Positions 7,098 through 13,214 of a stretch of DNA of 16,918 bases are shown one piece after another; positions within the stretch are counted from its first letter, which is position 1; each line of letters begins with the position of its first letter. Origin of the DNA: Parachlamydiaceae bacterium (GTDB lineage: Bacteria; Chlamydiota; Chlamydiia; Chlamydiales; Parachlamydiaceae); the NCBI GenBank assembly GCA_013698165.1, contig JACCVN010000045.1, positions 1 through 16,918 of the forward strand, in the 5' to 3' direction. The notes under the pieces were generated by a model that made no database searches, was not told the origin of the DNA, and saw only the letters and a list, made by a program, of their open reading frames with translations. Position numbers and translations under genes: made by a program.

Positions 7098-8444
7098 ATG
7101 TTACGTGAATCGTGGCGCAATCGCGCAGGTTTTGCCTTAGCGGCTATAGGGTCAGCTGTCGGGTTGGCTAGCATCGTACGTTTTCCCTATCTCGTTGCCG
7201 ACCATGGGGGAGCTGCTTTTATCTTCGTCTACCTACTAAGCGTTTTTATTATCGGGATACCGATTTTAATTTCTGAGATCACGCTCGGACGTGCAACTCA
7301 AAGAAATTGCTATGAGGCTTTTGTCGATAAAGGGAAAAGCCCCTTCTGGAAAGGAGCTGGAGCCTGGGTCTTATTAACCGCTTTATTGGTTAGCGCTTTC
7401 TATAGTGCCTTGTCGGGATGGATCCTTGGATATTTAGTCGAGGCTGTCTTTGATCGTTTACAGCCATTGCATACTTCGGAACTGGCAACGTCCCACTTTA
7501 AAGAGCTCTTGAGAACCCCTTTATGGGGATTAGGCTATCACTTTGTTTTTCTTGGCATTAGTGTTGCCTTGGTCTATTCAGGACTGCGGAAGGGGATTGA
7601 AAGAGGATGTAAAATCCTCATGCCTTTTCTATTTTTGACTTTGCTTATTTTGGTCGTTAAGGGCCTTAGTTTAGATAATGCCTCAAATGCTTTAGAGTAT
7701 CTATTTAAGCCTGATTGGAGCTTGATTACGCCAGGTGTCATCTTGATGGCGTTAGGACAGGCATTTTTCACTCTAAGCTTGGGGCAAGGCACAATGATTA
7801 CGTATGGCAGCTATTTGCCTAAAGACTCTCCCTACGTGGGCAGTTGCATCGCAGTCGCTTTATCAGTGATAGCCGTTTCAATATTGTCCTCTATTGCAGT
7901 CTTTACAATTATTTTTTCGGCAAACATGACTCCCGAAGGTGGTTTGGGTTTAATGTTTCAGACGCTACCCGTCGTATTTAGTAACATGGGTGGCGGCCAT
8001 ATTTTAGCGGTTAGCTTTTTTGTTCTGGTTACCCTTGCAGCCCTTACCTCGGAAATCTCAGTATTGGAACCTATCATCGCTTATCTGGTGGATAATCGTG
8101 GATGGAAAAGGAAGAATGCCGCTTTAGCAGCAGGCACCATGGCGTTCGTCATTGGGGTTCCCTGTGCTTTGTCGACGAGCTTGCTCTCTGACTGGACTCT
8201 TTGGGGGAAAAATATTCTCGAGCTTTTTGATTTGTTTGCCACAACCCTTTTGGTCCCAATAGGTGGACTTTTAGGCGTTCTGCTAGTCACTTGGCGCTGG
8301 GGCTTTTCCTCAGCTTTCAAGGAACTGAAGCATGGTACGATGGTGAAATATCCCATAGGTTATTTGTACCTAAAGATATGCTTAAAATACATAGCTCCCG
8401 CTTTGATTGTGATCATTTTTTTCAGTAACCTGAGCCTATTTTAA
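7098..8444 (+). CDS. Neurotransmitter:sodium symporter (SNF/NSS) family amino-acid transporter
   Basis: 448 aa from ATG 7098, an integral inner-membrane LeuT-fold carrier importing amino acids with Na+. The start is set by AAGGAG at 7082-7087, 10 nt upstream, by the promoter, and by the family-typical opening LRESWRNRAGFALAAIGSAVGL. TM1 has the unwound region and RFPYLVADHGGAAF; TM6 reads GQAFFTLSLGQG (Na1/substrate Thr kept); TM8 reads LAALTSEIS (Na2 A, T, S kept). Odd: the usual GLGN of TM1 is GLAS, so the Na1 Asn (LeuT N27) is Ser25, and the TM7 Asn/Asp (LeuT N286) falls on Val or the preceding Ser. Length is normal for bacterial NSS proteins. Substrate cannot be told. The next gene is 764 bp away, so monocistronic. 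Confidence 0.92.
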   Translation: MLRESWRNRAGFALAAIGSAVGLASIVRFPYLVADHGGAAFIFVYLLSVFIIGIPILISEITLGRATQRNCYEAFVDKGKSPFWKGAGAWVLLTALLVSAFYSALSGWILGYLVEAVFDRLQPLHTSELATSHFKELLRTPLWGLGYHFVFLGISVALVYSGLRKGIERGCKILMPFLFLTLLILVVKGLSLDNASNALEYLFKPDWSLITPGVILMALGQAFFTLSLGQGTMITYGSYLPKDSPYVGSCIAVALSVIAVSILSSIAVFTIIFSANMTPEGGLGLMFQTLPVVFSNMGGGHILAVSFFVLVTLAALTSEISVLEPIIAYLVDNRGWKRKNAALAAGTMAFVIGVPCALSTSLLSDWTLWGKNILELFDLFATTLLVPIGGLLGVLLVTWRWGFSSAFKELKHGTMVKYPIGYLYLKICLKYIAPALIVIIFFSNLSLF

Positions 8445-8475
8445 AACTAACTATACTGCGCAGTGCTAACACCCC

Positions 8476-8512
8476 TCCCGAGAGGCAATTGCAAAAGCTT
8501 GACCTCTCGGGA
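8476..8512 (+). terminator. Stem-loop terminator after the NSS gene
   Basis: TCCCGAGAGG (8476-8485) pairs perfectly with CCTCTCGGGA (8503-8512) around a 17-nt loop, 32 bp after the stop. The following bases (ATCGATTCTTTC) are only mildly T-rich, so it may act as an mRNA-end stabiliser. Confidence 0.55.
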
Positions 8513-8656
8513 ATCGATTCTTTCTGAAAAATAAATTCTATTTTTCCACGGAAGCAGTTCTAGGCTCGATAAGACTTCAAGTCCCAGATTAGATTTGTCA
8601 ATTTAACATCATTTTTTTAAAAGTGAATTTTAGATACCTTTTAGAGGAGGATCTAA

Positions 8657-8905
8657 GCAATTGCCCCGAATGGGGCTAGTTGTGTAAAGCCCATATTTGT
8701 GTTAGCAACGAAATTCGAAGGGGAAAATTTATATTTAAAAAGAGTAAAGATTAAATAATTGATAAAGAATTTCGTGCTTTGAACTTCCTGGTAGCTTCAC
8801 AAGCCGCCCCTTCGGGACTTACATTCAAATATTTCCTACCCATAGTTTGCCCCTATGGGGCTACACTATGGGCTTTACACAATTAGCCCCATTCGGGGCA
8901 ATTGC
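8657..8905. repeat. Large inverted repeat with nested GCCCC/GGGGC hairpins
   Basis: Two 39-bp arms, 8657-8695 and 8867-8905, are reverse complements with one mismatch. Each arm holds its own hairpin: GCCCC-GAAT-GGGGC in the left, GCCCC-ATTC-GGGGC in the right. Between them lie GCCCC-TAT-GGGGC (8849-8861) enclosed by CCCATAG (8839) and CTATGGG (8866), plus CGAAGGGG/CCCCTTCG and ACGAAATT/AATTTCGT pairs. The right part can fold either locally or with the left arm. No ORF fits. The 144 bp before it (8513-8656) holds nothing else recognisable. Probably a REP/BIME-like or MITE-like element; RNA function is possible. Confidence 0.8.
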
Positions 8906-9004
8906 ATAAGTGCCAATAAATAAATTTAATTTTTTTATTGCAAAAAAAAAGGCACCACAGGGTACCATGAGGCTTCTAATACGCTCAAAACCCAAGGAGC
9001 CAAA

Positions 9005-9088
9005 ATGTCTATTAAGGATAGTTTATCAAAGTTTTGGGAAAACATTCAATACAAGCTTTTCCCAGAGACGCAGCAGCCTATATTTTAA
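9005..9088 (+). pseudogene. 27-codon ORF with strong ribosome site, possible transposase N-terminal relic
   Basis: AAGGAG at 8994-8999 stands 5 nt before ATG 9005. The product MSIKDSLSKFWENIQYKLFP then diverges and stops at 9086-9088. The pattern of a short helix with W and 'NIQ..LFP' resembles, from memory, the start of IS4/IS5-like transposases, but I cannot confirm this. Another frame stays open over 8910-9134 but has no ribosome site and no recognisable sequence. An AT-rich near-palindrome (8914-8940) and an A9 run precede it. Confidence 0.35.
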
Positions 9089-9138
9089 GCAGATCGCTAG
9101 AAGCAGATTCATCGATTATATTGCCTTGAAATAAGATT

Positions 9139-9192
9139 GTCTTTATTGTCCATTTAGTTCTTTTAGTCCATTTCGTCCATGTCGTCCATTTT
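9139..9192. repeat. Tandem 9-bp repeat, about six units
   Basis: Units starting at 9139, 9148, 9157, 9166, 9175 and 9184 read GTCTTTATT, GTCCATTTA, GTTCTTTTA, GTCCATTTC, GTCCATGTC and GTCCATTTT. Consensus GTCCATTTN; the last three are closest. It ends 16 bp before the next start codon. Confidence 0.75.
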
Positions 9193-9208
9193 TATTATGG
9201 GTTGATAG

Positions 9209-9937
9209 ATGATTCCATATCCACTCCAGTCGCTGATTGCAGTGATTATTTTTTCTCTGGTTCATCTTTTTGCTGATAGAGCGCGCCAGCTTAATTTTAA
9301 TTTGCAAAGTCACTTTTTATCTACCGGAAGTGGAATCGCTCTAGCCTATATTTTTATAGACTTACTCCCTAAATTATCAAAAAATGAAAGTGCCGTTAGT
9401 GGAACACTAAAAAAGATTTTTCCTTATTTGGAACATCATGTCTATGTGATGGCTTTACTGGGATTTTTACTGTTTTTTGCCGTAGATCGTTCTCAAACAC
9501 TCTTACGAAAACAATCAGTTTATTATGTGCTCTCTTTATGCTCTTATGCCCTTTTAAATTTTTTGATCGGTTATGCGATTGTCGATAAAGATGATCCTGA
9601 GGTTAGGCCACTCGTCTTGTTTACTTTTGCCATCGCTCTTCACTACTTTTTGAATGATTATTCTCTTACAGAAGTACATGGTGAGCAATATAACAAGTTT
9701 GCAAAATGGATATTAATCGCAAGTTTATTTCTGGGATGGCTTATAGGTTCAAATTATCAGCTTTCAGCTGCCGGAGTAGCATTAATGAGTGCATTTATTG
9801 GCGGAGGAGTCATCATGAATGTGACGCGGCATGAACTTTCTGATGACAATCCTCACAGTTTAAAAGCCATTCTCATATCGGCAATTATTTACACAGTCAT
9901 TTTGCTTACTCTTGGAAGTCCAAATTCACATGAGTAA
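9209..9937 (+). CDS. Multi-spanning membrane protein, divergent ZIP-like
   Basis: 242 aa with about seven or eight hydrophobic segments (roughly 5-22, 37-53, 78-92, 103-125, 133-150, 165-182, 186-204, 219-236). Segment 2 (STGSGIALAYIFIDLLPKL), segment 5 (FAIALHYFLND, H145 and D150) and segment 7 (SAFIGGGVIMNVTRHEL, H208 and E209) recall the helix II, IV and VIII positions of ZIP metal transporters, where helix IV carries H and N/D metal ligands. The similarity is patchy and the usual helix V HExPHE motif is missing, so substrate and even transport function are uncertain. The ribosome site is weak. The stop lies 12 bp from the convergent aroF stop. Confidence 0.7.
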   Translation: MIPYPLQSLIAVIIFSLVHLFADRARQLNFNLQSHFLSTGSGIALAYIFIDLLPKLSKNESAVSGTLKKIFPYLEHHVYVMALLGFLLFFAVDRSQTLLRKQSVYYVLSLCSYALLNFLIGYAIVDKDDPEVRPLVLFTFAIALHYFLNDYSLTEVHGEQYNKFAKWILIASLFLGWLIGSNYQLSAAGVALMSAFIGGGVIMNVTRHELSDDNPHSLKAILISAIIYTVILLTLGSPNSHE

Positions 9938-9949
9938 ACACGAACTTAG

Positions 9950-10960
9950 TTAAGCTGCGAACTGTTTTATTGTTTTGTGCAGGATTTTGAGCTCATCCAT
10001 TAACTTAGCAAACGATTCTAATGAAATCGTTTGTTGAGCATCTGAAACGGCCTGATCAGGTGAAGGATGCATTTCAATGATGATGCCATCGGCTCCAGCA
10101 ACAAGAGAAGCTCTTGCCATGGGGGCTACAAGTGACCGGATACCTGTTCCGTGGCTTGGATCCACCATAATAGGTAAGTGAGTCATCTCTTTCAGTACAG
10201 GCACAGCGTTTAAATCGAGTGTATTTCTAGTATGCACCTCGAAGGTGCGGATGCCTCTTTCACATAGTATCACGTTGGGATTGCCTTCGCTCAAAATATA
10301 TTCCGCTGCCATGAGAAGATCTTGGTACGTTGCTGAAAACCCTCTTTTTAAAAGGATGGGCTTCTTGAGTTTTCCTAGCTCTTTTAGGAGATTAAAATTT
10401 TGCATATTTCTTGCCCCTACTTGCAAAATATCAATATAGTTATCAAAAAGAGGAATTTGAGAGATTTCCATGACCTCTGAAATCGTTAGAAGATCATGTT
10501 CGTTTCCGGCTTTTTGTATGAGCTTCAATCCCTCTTCCTTCATGCCTTGAAACTCATAAGGGGAAGTTCTAGGTTTAAAGGCTCCTCCTCGAAGGGCTTG
10601 GGCCCCTGACTCTTTCACAGCTTTAGCGCAGGCTTGAATTTGCTCTTCAGATTCTATCGAACAGGGGCCTCCGGCAATAAAAAGGGACCCTCCACCAATC
10701 TCAACATCTTTAATTCGAATGACTGTGTCCTTATTTTTATACTGGCGGCTTGCGAGTATAAAACGTGTTTTTAAAGCATGAACTTTTTGCACGCCAGGAA
10801 GATGCTCAAATTCTTTAAACTGAACTTGGTCTGTGATACCTCCTACAATCGCCAATTTTCCTTGGGAAGAATGTTCAACCCGAAATCCCATTTTTTGCAG
10901 GCGGCCAACCAATATTTTTCCTTCTTGAAGAGTTGTTCCTGAATTTAATTCAATTAACAT
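9950..10960 (-). CDS. aroF: 3-deoxy-7-phosphoheptulonate synthase (DAHP synthase), type I-beta with N-terminal regulatory domain
   Basis: Condenses phosphoenolpyruvate and erythrose 4-phosphate, the first step of the shikimate pathway; cytosolic. 336 aa, like the Thermotoga enzyme: a ferredoxin-like N-terminal domain (about 1-70) that in that enzyme mediates feedback inhibition, then the TIM barrel. Visible: GGPCSIES, LRGGAFKPRTSPYEFQG, QVGARNMQNF, PILLKRGF, ILCERGIRTFE, DPSHGTG and EMHPSPDQA. Metal ligands by alignment with Thermotoga are C100, H270, E296 and D307, all present. The start overlaps the trpG stop (TTATGTTAA) by 7 nt and has AAAAAGGTG upstream, so the two are translationally coupled. 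Last gene of the operon. Confidence 0.95.
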   Translation of the reverse strand: MLIELNSGTTLQEGKILVGRLQKMGFRVEHSSQGKLAIVGGITDQVQFKEFEHLPGVQKVHALKTRFILASRQYKNKDTVIRIKDVEIGGGSLFIAGGPCSIESEEQIQACAKAVKESGAQALRGGAFKPRTSPYEFQGMKEEGLKLIQKAGNEHDLLTISEVMEISQIPLFDNYIDILQVGARNMQNFNLLKELGKLKKPILLKRGFSATYQDLLMAAEYILSEGNPNVILCERGIRTFEVHTRNTLDLNAVPVLKEMTHLPIMVDPSHGTGIRSLVAPMARASLVAGADGIIIEMHPSPDQAVSDAQQTISLESFAKLMDELKILHKTIKQFAA

Positions 10961-11553
10961 AAGTTCACCTTTTTGTTTAGAAAATTTCCACAGAAATCGA
11001 TAAAATTTTTAATCAGTTTTTGCCCTTCCGTGGTCATAATAGACTCTGGATGAAACTGAAAACTAAAAATGGGTAACGTTTGATGTGAAAGGGCCATCAC
11101 ATTGCCTGCAACATCTTCTGCTTCTACTTTCAACTCGCTGGGAAGATCATTATGCTCTACAATTAGCGAATGATACCTACCAGCTTTGAATGGGAGGGAT
11201 ACACCTTTAAATAAGGAACCTCTAAAATGAAAGATCAAACTATCCTTTCCATGCAAAATTTCCTTTGCGTTAACGACCTCGCCTCCAAAGGCTATGCCGA
11301 TGGCTTGATGCCCCAAACAAACACCAAGGATAGGCAGTTTCTTCCCAAGCTTTTGGATGACCTCAATGCAAATGCCAGCATCTTCAGGACGACCAGGCCC
11401 TGGTGAAATCACAATCCCTTTTAGATCCATTTTCTCGATTTGCTCGATTGATATTTGATCATTCCTTACGACGTGAACTTTCTCATTTTGCATAGAAAAT
11501 GCTTGAGAGAGGTTATGCGTAAAACTGTCGTAATTATCTATTAATAAAATCAT
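10954..11553 (-). CDS. trpG: Anthranilate synthase component II (glutamine amidotransferase)
   Basis: Supplies ammonia from glutamine to TrpE for anthranilate formation; could also serve aminodeoxychorismate synthase (PabA), as such subunits are sometimes shared. 199 aa, full length. Class I amidotransferase marks: DNYDSFTHNL at the start, the PGPG turn (51-54), nucleophile C79 in LGVCLGHQAIG, and the catalytic pair H168/E170 in FQFHPESIMT. ATG 11553 is one nt after the trpE stop, with AGAAGGA inside the end of trpE as ribosome site. Its own end overlaps aroF. Confidence 0.94.
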   Translation of the reverse strand: MILLIDNYDSFTHNLSQAFSMQNEKVHVVRNDQISIEQIEKMDLKGIVISPGPGRPEDAGICIEVIQKLGKKLPILGVCLGHQAIGIAFGGEVVNAKEILHGKDSLIFHFRGSLFKGVSLPFKAGRYHSLIVEHNDLPSELKVEAEDVAGNVMALSHQTLPIFSFQFHPESIMTTEGQKLIKNFIDFCGNFLNKKVNLC

Positions 11554-11554
11554 T

Positions 11555-12862
11555 TTACATTCCTTCTGCTAATTCTAATGCTTCTACAACACTTCTTGCT
11601 TTATGCAGGGTTTCTTCCACTTCTTTCTCGGCCACCGAATCCAGAACTATTCCTGCGCCTACTCGGATCTCTACTTTTGAACCGCGAATGAAGGCTGTAC
11701 GAATTGCAATGCAACTCATTAAATTGCCTTGTTCATCTAAGGTCACAATAGCTCCTCCATAGAGACTTCGGCGTGAAAGTTCCAGCCTATCAATGATTTC
11801 CATTGCACGAATTTTTGGAGCTCCTGACAATGTTCCTGCAGGAAATGAAGCTTTAAATGCATCAAGAGAGTGGAAAGAAGGGGCTAGCTGACCTGTTACT
11901 CGTGAGACAATATGGCTTACATGGGAATATGACTTCACAGTCATGTATTCGGCAACGTGAACCGTACCAGCCATTGCCAAAGAACCGACATCATTGCGCG
12001 CAAGATCAACAAGCATCACATGCTCTGCAGATTCCTTTGGACATGTTAAAAGCTCTAAAGGATTTTGACCTTTAGGACATGTCCCTGCAATTGGCATCGA
12101 TTCGATGATTCCATCTTGAACAGAAATCATGAGCTCTGGCGAAGCACCCACAATGGCAAAATCATTTTCCTCAAAAAGGAAATGATAGGGCGAAGGGGAT
12201 ACATGACGAAGGGCTCGATAGATATCAAATGGACTGGCGCTGACTTCTGCATGTAAAGTTCTCGATAGAACTACTTGAAAAATGTCACCTGCGATGATAT
12301 GTTTTTTAGCTTCTACAATCATTTCAATAAATTTTTCTTTCTTCACATCTGACTGAAAGTCAATCGCTTTAGGTGTTTTAAACGGTAGTAAGCGTACAGG
12401 CTCAAAACAACGGGAAAGGATGGATTCTAAGTCTTCTTCCGTACCCTCGTGCGTGCAAATGACTTTTTGCTTGTCATGGTAAAAAGTGATGATTGTTTTA
12501 TAGAGTCGAAAAAAAAAGTCGGGAACATTTTTTGAGGGATGCCTATCTGGAATGGCCTCTTTCAATCTTATGGCGTCATAAGTTATAAATCCAAATGTCC
12601 GTCGATCTTTACTAAATTGTCTTAAGGCTTCATAAGGGTCGCCGACAAATTTTCTTTTTTCTCCATACAGCTCTATTTCGATTTGCTGCCCAATAACTTC
12701 AAAAATCCCAATAGGTTCAATCCCGATAAATGAGGTTTTTCCATGACCTTTTTCATAAGCGGACTCAAGAATACAAGAACCTTTCCCACCAAGGTTTTTA
12801 TAAACAAGCATGGGCGTCAAACTGTCAAAGGATAGTTCTTGCCGAATCATTCTTTCTTTCAT
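11555..12862 (-). CDS. trpE: Anthranilate synthase component I
   Basis: Converts chorismate and ammonia to anthranilate, the committed step of tryptophan synthesis. 435 aa from ATG 12862. That start is chosen over the in-frame ATG 12895 because TTTAGGAG lies 5 nt before it. N-terminal domain: the ILESA motif matches the LLES tryptophan-binding motif, followed by TSFIGIEP. Catalytic domain: PIAGT at 257-261 (PabB proteins usually have Lys in place of Ala), DLARND, SFPAGTLSGAPKIRAMEII, VGAGIV. Ala in PIAGT and the LES motif favour TrpE over PabB. The following residues are TCPKG instead of the usual TRxRG. Rather short compared with the ~500 aa norm, from a trimmed N-terminal domain. No other trp genes are in the window. 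Confidence 0.9.
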   Translation of the reverse strand: MKERMIRQELSFDSLTPMLVYKNLGGKGSCILESAYEKGHGKTSFIGIEPIGIFEVIGQQIEIELYGEKRKFVGDPYEALRQFSKDRRTFGFITYDAIRLKEAIPDRHPSKNVPDFFFRLYKTIITFYHDKQKVICTHEGTEEDLESILSRCFEPVRLLPFKTPKAIDFQSDVKKEKFIEMIVEAKKHIIAGDIFQVVLSRTLHAEVSASPFDIYRALRHVSPSPYHFLFEENDFAIVGASPELMISVQDGIIESMPIAGTCPKGQNPLELLTCPKESAEHVMLVDLARNDVGSLAMAGTVHVAEYMTVKSYSHVSHIVSRVTGQLAPSFHSLDAFKASFPAGTLSGAPKIRAMEIIDRLELSRRSLYGGAIVTLDEQGNLMSCIAIRTAFIRGSKVEIRVGAGIVLDSVAEKEVEETLHKARSVVEALELAEGM

Positions 12863-12920
12863 TTTTTCTCCTAAACCCTTGGGTCTCTGCCACATTTTGA
12901 TTTAAACTCTAGCTCTAAAC

Positions 12921-12953
12921 TGTAATGCTACAGCATTACACAATTACTGGCAA
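12921..12953 (-). promoter_or_regulatory. trpE promoter overlapped by a 20-bp palindrome (operator)
   Basis: Minus strand: TTGCCA (12953-12948), exactly 17 bp, TAGCAT (12930-12925). The plus strand at 12921-12940 reads TGTAATGCT-AC-AGCATTACA, nine-base perfect arms, covering the -10 box and part of the spacer. A repressor bound there would block the polymerase. The TGTAA...TTACA ends recall TyrR boxes, but spacing differs; it is not the E. coli TrpR operator. The leader to ATG 12862 would be about 55 nt and shows no leader peptide with Trp codons. Confidence 0.55.
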
Positions 12954-12981
12954 GACTAAAGTTTATTTGCCATCAAAGACA

Positions 12982-13070
12982 AAGACGCAAACGTAGCAGG
13001 CGGCTACATTTTTCGTAAAAAATGGCGTCTTGCGTGGCACTCCAACAGGTAACATCAGTTGGTGCCTTTT
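12982..13070. other. Cloverleaf-like set of hairpins upstream of the trp operon
   Basis: AAGACGC (12982-12988) pairs with GCGTCTT (13025-13031). Inside are GTAGC-AGGCG-GCTAC (12993-13007) and CATTTTT-CGTA-AAAAATG (13007-13024). Immediately after, GGCACTCCAAC (13036) pairs with GTTGGTGCC (13058-13066, two-base bulge) and is followed by TTTTATTT, a terminator form on the plus strand with no plus-strand gene before it. It lies upstream of the proposed trpE promoter, so is probably not an attenuator. It could be a mobile-element remnant or a small RNA. Confidence 0.4.
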
Positions 13071-13129
13071 ATTTCATTATGCTATTTTCAGCTGCTGCTG
13101 TTGATTATTGAGCAAAAAAGATGTTCTTG

Positions 13130-13150
13130 AAAAAAAGGGATTTAAATCCC
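13130..13150 (-). terminator. Rho-independent terminator of the FAD oxidoreductase gene
   Basis: On the minus strand the perfect palindrome GGGATTTAAATCCC (13150-13137) is followed directly by TTTTTTT (13136-13130), 65 bp after the stop codon. Confidence 0.75.
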
Positions 13151-13155
13151 GAATT

Positions 13156-13173
13156 TACCTTACAGTGTACTAG
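13156..13173 (+). repeat. Trace of the dispersed relic, copy 3
   Basis: TACCTTACAGTGTACTAG matches 5663-5681 with a single missing A. Only this short end is preserved; the third occurrence in the window. Confidence 0.4.
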
Positions 13174-13214
13174 GTAACTGATAAAGACCAAGCTGGACAT
13201 TGGAATTATGGAAA

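Noticed and set aside
8910..9134. 74-codon open frame after the inverted repeat
   Set aside because: No ribosome site, low-complexity start over an A-run, no recognisable protein; the frame from 9005 is better supported.
12863..12920. Tryptophan attenuator leader peptide before trpE
   Set aside because: The short leader has no small ORF with Trp codons and no terminator/antiterminator pair.
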